64,000 nt of DNA, taken from positions 1 through 64,000 of the forward strand of contig JAFXWC010000071.1 of NCBI GenBank assembly GCA_017534445.1, given 5' to 3'. The stretch is from Treponema sp. (lineage in GTDB: Bacteria; Spirochaetota; Spirochaetia; Treponematales; Treponemataceae). Each line of letters begins with the position of its first letter. Positions within the stretch are counted from its first letter, which is position 1. Shown here in pieces: positions 25,631 through 34,391 of this stretch. The notes below the pieces were generated by a model. That model was not told the origin of the DNA and did not search any database. It saw only the letters and a program-made list of their open reading frames with translations. Made by a program: the position numbers and the translations under genes.

Positions 25631-26710
25631 ATGAATACAAGAGCAGACCGTAGGGCAGCGGTAAAAAAGCTAAAGGCTTTGGTGCTTAGCCCAAAAATAG
25701 AGATAAACGAATACCGCAAGGCTATAGAGAAGGAATTTTCATGCGAAATGCTTCCTGCCGGTGTTGAATGCACAGAACAGGATGCTGGCGGAGTAAAATA
25801 CGACCTTCTTACACCCGTAGTATACGCTTCAAACAGGATTATCTTCTATATACATGGCGGTTCTTTTGTGGGCGGCTCACGCTCCAGCTACCGAAACTTC
25901 TGTTCCTCGCTTGCAAATGACGCTTCTTGCCGCGTGGCAGTTCCAGAATACCGTCTTGCCCCGGAACACCCCTTCCCTGCATCGGTAGACGACATTCTTA
26001 CCGCCTTCCGCACGGTTTATGCTGATGAAAAGGCGGCTGCCCGTCTTGAAAATTCTGCGGCAAAGGAAGGTGAGGACAAACTCCCTGAATACACCTTTGG
26101 GCTAAAGGACGAAGATGAAGACAAAAAGAAGGAAGAGCCCGGCGCAAACATAATAATTGCATCTGACGGAAGTGGAGCAAGCCTTACTCTGGCCCTTATG
26201 TTCCGCATGACGGAAGACCAGCTTAAGAGCGTAAAAAAGGTTGTCTTTTTCTCTCCATGGCTGGACCTTTCGCGCTCATCACCCCTGCTCACTGGCCGCC
26301 GTGTTTACGACGAAGTGCTTTCAGGGGACTCAATGCGCAGGGCAAGCGACCTCTACACTTACGACAGTAATTCGGAAAACATATTCATTTCTCCGCTAAA
26401 GGCACCGCCAAAGAATTTTGAAGGCTTTCCACCCTTCTTTATCCAGATGGGAGAAAAAGAAATACTCATCCAGCAGGTAAAGCAGTTTGAAAGCCTCTTG
26501 GCACAGGCAAAGGTTGAATGCACCCTGGACATTTGGCCAGACATGATGTACATGTTCCAGTTTGCAGACGAGTTCCTGAATGAATCCCATCTTGCTGTGG
26601 AAAAGGCAGGAAAGGAAATTTCCAAGAGACCGGAAGAATATGAAGAATCGGAAGAAGAGAAATCGCAGCGGCAAAAGATTCTTGACCGCAACAACATTCG
26701 CTCGGAATAG
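25631..26710 (+). CDS. HSL-type alpha/beta hydrolase, catalytic triad apparently degenerate
   Basis: 359 aa. The oxyanion-hole motif HGGSF (75-79) and the following PEYRLAPEHPFPASVDD are textbook for the hormone-sensitive-lipase family. The nucleophile motif, normally GDSAGG, reads S178-D-G-S-G-A183, with Gly at the serine position and a Ser one residue later. The histidine position (W..m.HvF) reads WPDMMYMF with Tyr307. The acid region is GEKEIL. A charged insertion (about 139-172) lies before the nucleophile. Either this is a non-catalytic relative or the site is rearranged. It is followed after 16 bp by the U32 gene, probably as one operon. Confidence 0.78.
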   Translation: MNTRADRRAAVKKLKALVLSPKIEINEYRKAIEKEFSCEMLPAGVECTEQDAGGVKYDLLTPVVYASNRIIFYIHGGSFVGGSRSSYRNFCSSLANDASCRVAVPEYRLAPEHPFPASVDDILTAFRTVYADEKAAARLENSAAKEGEDKLPEYTFGLKDEDEDKKKEEPGANIIIASDGSGASLTLALMFRMTEDQLKSVKKVVFFSPWLDLSRSSPLLTGRRVYDEVLSGDSMRRASDLYTYDSNSENIFISPLKAPPKNFEGFPPFFIQMGEKEILIQQVKQFESLLAQAKVECTLDIWPDMMYMFQFADEFLNESHLAVEKAGKEISKRPEEYEESEEEKSQRQKILDRNNIRSE

Positions 26711-26726
26711 GACGCTGAATTAGGAT

Positions 26727-28340
26727 ATGGAACTGCTTTCACCGGCAGGTAACGTGGACAAGCTGCGTTACTGCTACACTTACGGTGCGGACGCCGCATA
26801 CATTGGACTAAAGAATTTTTCTCTTAGGGTAAAGGCGGACAATTTTTACGAAGACGAATACAAAAAAGTTGCCCAGCTAAAGGAACTATTTCCAGGCCGC
26901 CGCCTGCACTGTGCGCTTAACATTTCATTCCACAATTCAGAGATTGACCGTTTAATAGAAGACATTCCCTACTTTAAGCTTTACCCAATAGACGCTTTTA
27001 TTGTTCAGGACCTGGGCATAGTTCCAATCCTTCAGAAGAACTTTCCGAATGCAGATTTGCACCTTTCCACACAGGCAAGTTGCATGAACCGGGAAGCCGT
27101 TAAAATGTACAAAAGCATTGGCTTTAGGCGCGTTGTTATGGGAAGGGAGGCTTCGCTAAAGGAAATTGCGGAAATAAAGGATGCAGTTCCAGACATGGAA
27201 ATTGAATGCTTTGTTCACGGGGCAATGTGCATTGCATACGCAGGCCGCTGCCTGATGAGCGCATATCTTAACGGACGGAGCGCACAGGAAGGCTTTTGCT
27301 CGCACACATGCCGCTGGAACTACAAGCTTATGGCTCCCCTTCTTGGCGAAGAAAACGCAGGGCTGCAGACAGGTGCAAGTTTGCAAACTGGCGCGGTTCA
27401 GACAACAGACAGTGCATTGCAAACAAGCAACTCTTTGCAGACAGGCACCGCCTCGCAAACAGCCAGCCCACACACACAAGATTCACTCCCCATGCAAAAA
27501 GCAATAGAACTTGCCCAAAGCGGAGATCTGGTCCTTAACGAAGAAAAACGTCCCGATGAATATTTCCCGGTCTATGAAGGCGAAAACTTTACCGCAGTCC
27601 TTTCTTCAAAAGACCTCTGCATGATAGACCACCTTGCAGACCTAAAAAAAGCCGGGGTTGACTCCCTAAAAATAGAAGGCCGCATGAAAAGCATCTACTA
27701 CGTGGCCATGGTAACCAGAGCCTACAGAAAAGCCCTGGACGCACTGGAAGGAAAAATCACCCAGGAAGATGCCAAGCCCTTTGTAGCGGAACTTTACAAG
27801 GCAAGCCACCGCCCCTTTACCACGGCATTCTACTATAACAGAAGCGATGCCGACGTAACCGTAAGCGGAGCCGCAGACAGCCCCTACCTCTTGGCAGGCG
27901 AAATAAAGGGTGCGCTAACGGCAGAAGAAAGCGACTTTGTCTTTAAGAAAGCAGCCCAGCTAACCAAGCGCAGGCAGGAAGAAAGGGAAAAACTTTGCCC
28001 ACAGGCACTTGCAGCCCTTGAAGAGCGTATAAAAAATCAGCCGGACAAACATCTTGCCGCGGTAGAAAAAAAAGAAGGCTTTGCATTCTACACCCTTGCA
28101 CCGCTCAACATGATAACCCGGCAAACCCTTCTGGAACTTGTTACCCCGGCCATCGTAAGCCGAAAGCTAAAAGCGGAAGAATTCTGCCTGGTAAACCCCA
28201 ATACCGGCGAAGTTTACAACTGGGTATGCGACGGCCACCCATGCGCAATTTACACCAGCATACCCCTTAGCCAAGGCGACCTCCTGCGAGCACTGGACCC
28301 AGGCTACAAAGAAGGAATTTTCCGCGACAACGGACGCTAA
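26727..28340 (+). CDS. Peptidase U32-family protein, TrhP-like (probable tRNA or rRNA hydroxylation factor)
   Basis: 537 aa; ATG at 26727 behind AGGATA. The N-terminal TIM-barrel-like part starts ELLSPAGNVDKLRYCYTYGA. The U32 signature is FVHGAMCIAYAGRCLMSAYL...GFCSHTCRW with four conserved cysteines that bind an iron-sulfur cluster in characterised members (TrhP/YegQ, RlhA/YdcP). KIEGRMKSIYYVAMVTRAYR is also typical. Known relatives use prephenate to hydroxylate tRNA U34 or 23S rRNA C2501; which applies here cannot be decided. An unusual ~45-residue low-complexity insert with LQTG repeats (about 212-256) follows the cysteine block. Confidence 0.85.
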   Translation: MELLSPAGNVDKLRYCYTYGADAAYIGLKNFSLRVKADNFYEDEYKKVAQLKELFPGRRLHCALNISFHNSEIDRLIEDIPYFKLYPIDAFIVQDLGIVPILQKNFPNADLHLSTQASCMNREAVKMYKSIGFRRVVMGREASLKEIAEIKDAVPDMEIECFVHGAMCIAYAGRCLMSAYLNGRSAQEGFCSHTCRWNYKLMAPLLGEENAGLQTGASLQTGAVQTTDSALQTSNSLQTGTASQTASPHTQDSLPMQKAIELAQSGDLVLNEEKRPDEYFPVYEGENFTAVLSSKDLCMIDHLADLKKAGVDSLKIEGRMKSIYYVAMVTRAYRKALDALEGKITQEDAKPFVAELYKASHRPFTTAFYYNRSDADVTVSGAADSPYLLAGEIKGALTAEESDFVFKKAAQLTKRRQEEREKLCPQALAALEERIKNQPDKHLAAVEKKEGFAFYTLAPLNMITRQTLLELVTPAIVSRKLKAEEFCLVNPNTGEVYNWVCDGHPCAIYTSIPLSQGDLLRALDPGYKEGIFRDNGR

Positions 28341-28344
28341 GCCG

Positions 28345-28530
28345 TCACCCCGAACTGCTACGAATGTGGATTCAGGGGCTGCCATTTTTTATAACTGTTC
28401 CGGGGTTCGACAATCTCACCCACCAGGAACGACTACGCCGCCCCTCCATAGCCTGCCGAGGTTCATGAGCTTGCCGAAGAATGGTTCATGAGCCACAGAT
28501 TCCGGGTCGAAGCCCGGAATGACGGCTGCC
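28345..28530. repeat. Intergenic palindromic repeat region
   Basis: GCCGTCACCCCGAACTG at 28341 on and GGGTCGAAGCCCGGAATGACGGC at 28503 on are related to widespread palindromes of the type TCATTCCGGGCTTGACCCGG; here the hairpin TTCCGGGTCGAAGCCCGGAA (28499 on) is clear. Outer GCCGTCA and TGACGGC form an inverted pair. No coding sequence is seen in 28341-28767. Confidence 0.5.
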
Positions 28531-28608
28531 CCCCCCTAAACTGCTAGGCCCATATTTGCAAAGTACCATCGAGTGGCAATACCTTTGCAAGCATCTTTTT
28601 CTTGAAGC

Positions 28609-28640
28609 AAAAAAAAATCCCGCCCTAACACGGACGGGAA
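28609..28640 (-). terminator. Rho-independent terminator downstream of rpmB
   Basis: CCCGCCC (28619-28625) and GGACGGG (28632-28638) pair with one wobble, and on the minus strand a run of nine T follows. It is oriented to end rpmB transcription. Confidence 0.75.
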
Positions 28641-28698
28641 TTCTTAAAAGCAAAAAAACTTTCTGCCGGGCAATTTTTAGCTTACCCGGACATAACTT

Positions 28699-28775
28699 AG
28701 TTAGTTAGGCAACTCTTAGTTTGCGAACAACTTTAGTTAGTCAGGCAACTTTAGTTTGCGAACAACTTTAGTTTG
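28699..28775. repeat. Short direct repeats at the 3' end of rpmB
   Basis: The block TTAGTTTGCGAACAACTTTA occurs twice (28716 on and 28751 on), each time preceded by AGGCAACT, with a period of about 36 bp. The right end runs into the last codons of rpmB. Confidence 0.7.
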
Positions 28776-29007
28776 TTCCTTCTGCTTTCTTTGCACCTGC
28801 GTTTGCTGGTGTTACATTGATTTTCTTTGTAACAAAACCGCTGCGGAGGCACTGTGTACAAATGCGGATAGTTCTTGTCGTTCCGCCGATTTCTGTCTTA
28901 ATCTTAAGAAGATTAGGCTTCCAAGTCCTCTTCTGGTGGTTATATGAATTACTTACAGTATTACCGTGTCCAGTGTGCTTTCCGCAAACATCACAACTTC
29001 TTGACAT
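28768..29007 (-). CDS. rpmB: 50S ribosomal protein L28, zinc-ribbon form
   Basis: 79 aa. Structural protein of the large subunit. It starts MSRSCDVCGKHTGHGNTVSN and continues SYNHQKRTWKPNLL and RTIRICTQCLRSG, all typical of L28. Two CxxC pairs (Cys5/8 and Cys50/53) mark the zinc-binding C+ form. The short tail after TPANAGAKK is Ala/Lys-rich. A promoter lies at 29047-29075 and a terminator downstream. Confidence 0.96.
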   Translation of the reverse strand: MSRSCDVCGKHTGHGNTVSNSYNHQKRTWKPNLLKIKTEIGGTTRTIRICTQCLRSGFVTKKINVTPANAGAKKAEGTN

Positions 29008-29046
29008 ATCGCTTACCTACCTATTCAATCTGATATGAGTTCTTCA

Positions 29047-29075
29047 ATATTACAGAAATAATGCCAGTCTGTCAA
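29047..29075 (-). promoter_or_regulatory. Promoter of rpmB
   Basis: On the minus strand TTGACA (29075-29070) and TAATAT (29052-29047) are separated by 17 bp, about 40 nt before the rpmB ATG. Confidence 0.7.
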
Positions 29076-29117
29076 CATGCAAAGGGGGATTTTTGCGCAT
29101 TTTTTTTGTACTTGCCA

Positions 29118-29192
29118 TAAAGCCTAGCCCCGATTGGAATGGCACGCGCAGCGTGTTCCGACCGAAGGGAGGAATGGAGGCGAAAGCCGGAA
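29118..29192 (-). repeat. Dispersed repeat family A, copy A2
   Basis: On the minus strand it reads CCGGCTTTCGCCTCCATTCC, a short hairpin CACGCTGCGCGTG, then CCAATCGGGGCTAGGC, matching the constant ends of the other A copies. It lies between uvrB and rpmB. Confidence 0.7.
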
Positions 29193-29299
29193 CCATGCAA
29201 AGCGGGTAAATGACGCGGAAGTCTGACCGGACACGGAGTGCCGGGCACAGTAAAACCAATGCATTCGCTCCGAGAAAAGAAGGAAAAAATTCCAGGTTT

Positions 29300-31300
29300 C
29301 TACTTTGTTCCGTACTGCTTTTCTATTTCGGCAATCTGGTCGCGGTAGACTGCGGCCTGTTCGTATTCCAGGCGCTCGGCACATTCGGCCATTTCTTTTT
29401 TGAGGGCTTCGACAAGTTTTTTGCGCTGGGCGGGTACAAAGAGGTTGAGCGATTTTTTGAGGACTTCCAAGGTAACGCTTGCGTTTTGCTCTGCGTCTTC
29501 TTTTTGGTGAACGAGTATGTCTTCTACGGCTTTGCGGATTGTCTTTGGGGTAATTCCGTGTTCCTTGTTGTAGGCTTCCTGGATTGAGCGGCGGCGGCGG
29601 GTTTCGTCTATGGCTTCTTTCATTGCGTCGCTCATGCGGTCTGCGTACATTACGACCATGCCCTCGGAGTTGCGGGCGGCTCTTCCTATTATCTGGATGA
29701 GTGACGTTGTGCTGCGGAGGAAGCCTATTTTGTCTGCGTCCAGGATTGCAATGAAGCTTACTTCCGGAAGGTCAATTCCTTCTCGCAGAAGGTTGATTCC
29801 GATTAGTACGTCTACTTCTCCCGACCTTAGCGACTTTAGGATTTCAACGCGCTCGAAGGTGTCTATTTCCGAATGGATGTACTTTACCTTCATGCCAAGG
29901 CCAGTAAGGTAGTCCGTGAGGTCTTCCGCCATTTTTTTTGTTAGCGTTAAAACAAGGCTGCGTTCGTTTTTTGCGATGCGCTTTTGGACTTCCACGTAGA
30001 TGTCCTGCATCTGGCCTTCGCTTGGGCGCACTTCCACGATTGGGTCAAGGAGGCCTGTGGGGCGGATTATCTGTTCAACGATGCGGGTGGATTTTTTTAC
30101 TTCTTCGGGGCGGGGCGTTGCGGTAACAAAAATTACCTGGTTCATTTTTTTGTTGAATTCGTCTGCTTTTAGCGGGCGGTTGTCCAGTGCGGATGGCAGG
30201 CGGAATCCAAAGTCCACAAGGTTCTGCTTGCGGCTGCGGTCTCCTTCGTACATGGCTCCAATCTGGGGAACGGTAACATGGGCTTCGTCTATCATGCAGA
30301 GGAAGTCGTCCGGGAAATAGTGCAAGAGGGTTGCCGGCGGTTCTCCGTGGGTACGGCCTGAAATTGGTCCTGAATAGTTTTCTATTCCTGAGCAGTAGCC
30401 CATTTCGCTAAGCATTTCCATGTCGTAGGTAACGCGGGTCTTTAGCCTTTCTGCTTCCAGCATCTTGTTCTGTCCGCGGAGTTCTTCCACGCGCATTTCA
30501 AGTTCGGAGAGGATGCGGTCTTTTGCAGTTCCCAGCATGTCTTTGGGGACTACGAAGTGTTTTGCCGGGAAGAGGTTCAGTTCGTCCAGTTCTTCTATTG
30601 TATTGCCGTTCATTACGTCGTAGCGGCGGATTCTTGAAACCTCGTCAAAGTCCAGCTCTATGCGGTAGGCCTGGTCGGTTTCCATGTAGGGAGGAAAGAC
30701 TTCCAGTGTGTCTCCCTTTATGCGGAAGTTGCCCCTGTCTAGCACCATGTCGTTTCTCTGGTACTGGACTGAAACAAGTGAGGCTGCAAACTTTTTTATG
30801 TCCAGGGCCTGGCCTTTTTCTACGTGAACCTGCATTTCTTTGTAGAGGTCAGGCATGCCAAGTCCGTAGATGCAGGAAACGGTTGCCACTATGATTACGT
30901 CTCGTCTTTCCATTAGGGCGTAGGTTGCGGCCAAACGGAGCTTGTCTATTTCTTTGTTTACCGATGCGTCTTTTTCTATGTAGAGGTCGCGGGCTGGCAC
31001 GTAGGCTTCCGGCTGGTAATAGTCGTAGTAGCTTACGAAGTATTCCACTGCGTTGTTGGGGAAGAAGGTTTTGAATTCGCGGTAGAGCTGGGCGGAAAGG
31101 GTCTTGTTGTGGCTTATGATTAGCGTGGGGCGCTGCCACTTTTCTATGATTTTGGCCATGGTAAAGGTTTTGCCGCTTCCGGTAACACCCTTTAGCGTCT
31201 GGTAGCGGTCGCCAGCTTCCAGTCCTTTTACCAGGGCGTCTATTGCTTCCGGCTGGTCACCGCTTGGCTCGTAGTCGCTTACAACCTTGAATTTGCGCAT
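29300..31300 (-). CDS. uvrB: Excinuclease ABC subunit B
   Basis: 666 aa from the ATG at 31300, chosen for its AAGGAG Shine-Dalgarno and because MRKFKVVSDYEPSGDQPEAI is the usual N-terminus. UvrB verifies DNA damage loaded by UvrA and recruits UvrC. Walker A is GVTGSGKT; the beta-hairpin region follows with SYYDYYQPEAYVP; helicase motifs include FLCMIDEAH, FVTATPRPEE and QIIGRAARNSEG. The C-terminal UVR motif that binds UvrC is present (MAECAERLEYEQAAVYRDQI). Full length; transcribed alone on the minus strand. Confidence 0.97.
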   Translation of the reverse strand: MRKFKVVSDYEPSGDQPEAIDALVKGLEAGDRYQTLKGVTGSGKTFTMAKIIEKWQRPTLIISHNKTLSAQLYREFKTFFPNNAVEYFVSYYDYYQPEAYVPARDLYIEKDASVNKEIDKLRLAATYALMERRDVIIVATVSCIYGLGMPDLYKEMQVHVEKGQALDIKKFAASLVSVQYQRNDMVLDRGNFRIKGDTLEVFPPYMETDQAYRIELDFDEVSRIRRYDVMNGNTIEELDELNLFPAKHFVVPKDMLGTAKDRILSELEMRVEELRGQNKMLEAERLKTRVTYDMEMLSEMGYCSGIENYSGPISGRTHGEPPATLLHYFPDDFLCMIDEAHVTVPQIGAMYEGDRSRKQNLVDFGFRLPSALDNRPLKADEFNKKMNQVIFVTATPRPEEVKKSTRIVEQIIRPTGLLDPIVEVRPSEGQMQDIYVEVQKRIAKNERSLVLTLTKKMAEDLTDYLTGLGMKVKYIHSEIDTFERVEILKSLRSGEVDVLIGINLLREGIDLPEVSFIAILDADKIGFLRSTTSLIQIIGRAARNSEGMVVMYADRMSDAMKEAIDETRRRRSIQEAYNKEHGITPKTIRKAVEDILVHQKEDAEQNASVTLEVLKKSLNLFVPAQRKKLVEALKKEMAECAERLEYEQAAVYRDQIAEIEKQYGTK

Positions 31301-31396
31301 GGAAAGCTCCTTGTGAACAGTTTCTTGTAAACAGTTTTTACCATTATATTCCAATATATGGCTTTTGGGGAAGGATATTGGGGAGGATTTTCTTCT

Positions 31397-31957
31397 TTAT
31401 AGGGTTGGGGCCAGCTGAAAATTGCCGGTGACTGCGTGGCAGAGGACATCTATGGCGTAAATGGCACCCAGGGCAAAGCTTATGCAGAGGAAGGCAGGTT
31501 TGGAAAGCCTTTTCTTTACTGACAAGACGAAGGGCATGACACCATAAATTAGAAGCAGGGCAAAGAAGCAGAAGATTGCAGCAGACCTAAAGCACACGTA
31601 GCCGTCCAAGTTCAGGAAGTTCCAGGGTTCGGTGGTGTAGTCCCAGAGGCGCAGGTTCATGGCCTTTAGCAAAAAGAAGCCGGTAAAGTATTCAAGAAGT
31701 GCAGCGGCAATGCCTCCTGTGAAAAAGACGAGGACAGGGTGCTTCTTTAGCGGCCAGCAGGTAAAAAGCATCAAAAGTCCGCCGAATCCATAAACCGGAA
31801 TCCATGGGCCAAGGGATGTTCCGCGGTTAATCCAGCGGCCTACGGCTATGCGGTAGAAAATCAGTTCGTAGATCCAGCCCCCGGCCGCGCAAAAAACCAT
31901 CACTAAGACAAGGATTGCCACGCTTTCGGTGACAGAGCGTTTTTCTTTTTCTTCCAT
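31397..31957 (-). CDS. Putative ABC-transporter-type membrane protein (CmpB-like, PF06541-type)
   Basis: 186 aa from the ATG at 31957. About five membrane segments. The conserved pattern of this poorly characterised family is clear: GWIYELIFYRIAVGRWINRG, LGPWIPVYGFGGLLML, LLEYFTGFFLLKAMNLRLWD and WNFLNLDGYVCFRSA. Family members are labelled putative ABC transporter permeases, but a transport role is unproven and no ATPase gene is adjacent. The alternative TTG 21 nt upstream has no support. Confidence 0.75.
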   Translation of the reverse strand: MEEKEKRSVTESVAILVLVMVFCAAGGWIYELIFYRIAVGRWINRGTSLGPWIPVYGFGGLLMLFTCWPLKKHPVLVFFTGGIAAALLEYFTGFFLLKAMNLRLWDYTTEPWNFLNLDGYVCFRSAAIFCFFALLLIYGVMPFVLSVKKRLSKPAFLCISFALGAIYAIDVLCHAVTGNFQLAPTL

Positions 31958-32091
31958 AATATTAATTTCGGTTGGCAAAAGCGATTACACAACACTTTCA
32001 ACTTTTCTTTTTTTGTGGCAGTTTTTTATGCAACATCTTGCCTGAAATCCATGCCGTGCTTGTTTTGAAGACTGGTATTTTGTGGCGTAGC

Positions 32092-32258
32092 AGCTCAGGG
32101 GGACGGTTGCGAGCTACTGAGTTACTTAGTAACTCGCGGGATTTGTCTGTTAACACCAATCCATTTAAGCAGGCGTTGCGGGCGGCGTTTGAGCCCGCAG
32201 AGGGGGTAGCACGCAACGAAGTGCGGGCGCAGGGGGAGACTTCCCCCTCCTTGCGTAA
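32092..32258 (-). repeat. Dispersed repeat family B, copy B6, with lead-in
   Basis: The core 32168-32209 differs at one position from the 42-nt segment in B2 and hsdS. Before it on the plus strand is the same lead-in as B2: GAGTTACTTAGTAACTCGC hairpin, then TTGTCTGTTAACACCAATCC. It ends GGGGGAGACTTCCCCCTCC. Confidence 0.85.
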
Positions 32259-32306
32259 CAGATGCATGAGAACCCGCAGCGTAGCTTCAAGCGGACTTCC
32301 CCCACC

Positions 32307-33170
32307 TTACTGATTGACATTCCCCTTTTCCTCGGATTCCCTCTGCTTTCTCGCAAGTTCAAGCTGCTGATCCTGCCATGCAAGGGTCTGCTTCCACTCT
32401 TCCTCTTCCTGCTGCTTTTTAAGGGCGCGCTTCTTTTTTCTAAAGATGTCCGACAGGTCTATGATGACAAGCAAAATGAAAAATGCCGCTGCAAGTCCAA
32501 GCAAGAATGAAATTAGGCTTTTGCCTCCTGCATAAGAAGCTATGAGGGTTTTCTTGTTGCCGCAAACCATGGAGCTAAAGCCCCCAACCCCCGAAACGCT
32601 AGCCTTGCGGTCTCCAAGGGAAGCTACAAACGTAAATTTTGCATCAGGATCTATGCATGAGTAGTGGTATTCCAAAGTATTAGAGTGCCTCCTTCTTGTT
32701 ACAAAAGGTCCGGACATGGCTTCTTTTATGCCAAGCAGTTCCGTTTCCTTGTCAAAGAAGAGGCGGCCGCATGCCTTTCCTTCCAGCTGATAGACATGCT
32801 TTAACTTACCGTCGCTGCCCTTTTCAAAGCAGGTTACGCTAATACAGATGTATTTTCCGCCCATATATTCAGCCGGGTCTGATACGGGTATATAGGCAGG
32901 AAACTCATAGTTGCTTATAAGGTACTGTTTTTCTTCCGCCGCATTTACGGCTTTTAGAATCTGCTCTGTTGTGGTAAGTTCCGGCAGGGCATTCAAAAGC
33001 TTCTTGTATTCATTACGCTGCTTTGACACCTTCCTGGAAAGGGCAAGGCTGGCTGCAATCAAGACACAGGCGGTAACAATGCAGAATATGTTGGATTTCT
33101 TAAAAATCTTGCCGGAATTCTCCTGATTGTTACCATTTTTTTTCTGGGCATTTTTTTTCTGGGCACACAT
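32307..33170 (-). CDS. Membrane protein of unknown function with two membrane segments
   Basis: 287 aa from the ATG at 33170, which has TAGGAGGAA. The N-terminus carries Lys/Asn-rich repeats (AQKKNAQKKNGNNQ), then a membrane helix (SNIFCIVTACVLIAASLAL), a periplasmic or extracellular domain of ~190 residues with conserved-looking Cys residues and a YHYSCIDPDAKF motif, a second helix (LISFLLGLAAAFFILLVII) and a basic/acidic coiled-coil tail (KKKRALKKQQEEEEW). No family recognised. The layout resembles E3-ligase-like GIDE domain proteins, but the match is weak. Confidence 0.55.
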   Translation of the reverse strand: MCAQKKNAQKKNGNNQENSGKIFKKSNIFCIVTACVLIAASLALSRKVSKQRNEYKKLLNALPELTTTEQILKAVNAAEEKQYLISNYEFPAYIPVSDPAEYMGGKYICISVTCFEKGSDGKLKHVYQLEGKACGRLFFDKETELLGIKEAMSGPFVTRRRHSNTLEYHYSCIDPDAKFTFVASLGDRKASVSGVGGFSSMVCGNKKTLIASYAGGKSLISFLLGLAAAFFILLVIIDLSDIFRKKKRALKKQQEEEEWKQTLAWQDQQLELARKQRESEEKGNVNQ

Positions 33171-33284
33171 AAAGTTCCTCCTAAGATGCAAATACGTATA
33201 ATACCACCAGTATAGCGCACACTTTTTTTTTTGTATAGTAAGGCATTTTTACTGAGGCATTTTTTACCAATACTTGACTTTTAC

Positions 33285-33314
33285 TTGACAGAGGCAAAAA
33301 CGCGAACCATAATT
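33285..33314 (+). promoter_or_regulatory. Promoter of the SUMF1-domain gene
   Basis: TTGACA (33285-33290) and CATAAT (33309-33314) are 18 bp apart; the ATG at 33344 is preceded by ACGGAGG. Confidence 0.65.
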
Positions 33315-33343
33315 TAGTGTATTCAACACAACGGAGGTTTTTC

Positions 33344-34264
33344 ATGAAAAAACATTTGATTCAGCTTGGCGCATTGTGCATGACGCTAACACTAGCCCTC
33401 GCTTCTACTGCCTGGGCTCAGAACAAGGACGACTTTGTGCTTGTGGAAGGCGGCACTTTTACAATGGGGCATGAGGAGCCACACCAGATAAAGTACATGC
33501 TTCCGCATGAAGTAACCCTTACCGAAAGCTTTTACATGTGCATTCATGAGGTAACAAACAAAGAGTATGAAGAAGTGATGAAAAAAAATCCTTCAAAATT
33601 CAAGGGAGACAATCGTCCTGTTGACCAGATTTCTTGGTATGATGCCATTGAATACTGTGTGCAGCGCAGCCTGAATGAGGGGCTTACCCCATGCTACAAG
33701 GGCAGCAGAAAAAATGGCTACACTTGCGACTTTAGCGCAAACGGCTACAGGCTTCCCACCGAAGCGGAATGGGAATACGCAGCCCGTGGCGGAAAAAAGG
33801 ATGCACTGGACACGGACTACAGCGGAAGCGATGACATTGACCGTGTTGCTTGGTACGAAGACAACAGCGGGAACAAGACACACAATGTAATGACTAAAGC
33901 ACCCAACGAACTGGGCATCTACGACATGTGCGGAAACGTAAAGGAATGGTGCTGGGACGCATGGGAACGCCTCGATGATCCAAGTAGCGTAACGAACCCA
34001 ACCGGCAGGAGCAAAATCGACAAAGACACATTTTTCATTTTACGTGGCGGTGAATATGATGATGAACCAGAGTACTGCACGGTATTTGACCGTAGCGATG
34101 ATGCCCCAAACCGTGACGTAATAGGCTACGGTTTACGCGTAGTGCGCACCGCAAGCAAGGCAGACCTGGAGGCCGCACAAGAAGCCGAAAAGCCTTCTGA
34201 AGCAAAAAAGGCAAGGCCTGCACTAAAAAACAAAAGAGCACAAGGCAGGGCAAAAAGAAAGTAG
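33344..34264 (+). CDS. Secreted SUMF1 / formylglycine-generating-enzyme-like protein
   Basis: 306 aa from the ATG at 33344. Signal peptide MKKHLIQLGALCMTLTLALA ending in AWA. The FGE-sulfatase domain shows FVLVEGGTFTMG, YMCIHEVTNKEYEEVM, PVDQISWYDAIEYC, YRLPTEAEWEYAARGG, IYDMCGNVKEWCWD and LRGGEYDD, all landmarks of the family. True FGE oxidises a sulfatase cysteine; most bacterial relatives of this kind are structural or ergothioneine-type enzymes, so activity is uncertain. The tail is Lys/Arg/Ala-rich. No sulfatase gene is nearby. Confidence 0.85.
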   Translation: MKKHLIQLGALCMTLTLALASTAWAQNKDDFVLVEGGTFTMGHEEPHQIKYMLPHEVTLTESFYMCIHEVTNKEYEEVMKKNPSKFKGDNRPVDQISWYDAIEYCVQRSLNEGLTPCYKGSRKNGYTCDFSANGYRLPTEAEWEYAARGGKKDALDTDYSGSDDIDRVAWYEDNSGNKTHNVMTKAPNELGIYDMCGNVKEWCWDAWERLDDPSSVTNPTGRSKIDKDTFFILRGGEYDDEPEYCTVFDRSDDAPNRDVIGYGLRVVRTASKADLEAAQEAEKPSEAKKARPALKNKRAQGRAKRK

Positions 34265-34312
34265 AGTCCATAATCATTCTGGGCGGTACAATGGGGTAAA
34301 AGCTGCCCGGTG

Positions 34313-34362
34313 ATCCATGGCGTTGCAGTTTGCTTTTTTTGCAAAGTTGCAGTGCCATGGAT
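34313..34362. repeat. Inverted repeat after the SUMF1-domain gene
   Basis: ATCCATGGC (34313-34321) and GCCATGGAT (34354-34362) form a perfect 9-bp pair, with an inner TTTGC/GCAAA pair around a T run. It could act as a processed hairpin or weak terminator. Confidence 0.45.
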
Positions 34363-34391
34363 GCATGCCCTTTGTTAGCAAAAAGAATTGA

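Noticed and set aside
31972..32313. Open frames on both strands with the peptide LRAAFEPAEGVA
   Set aside because: Translation of family B copy B6; the same peptide arises from the antisense of the hsdS copy.
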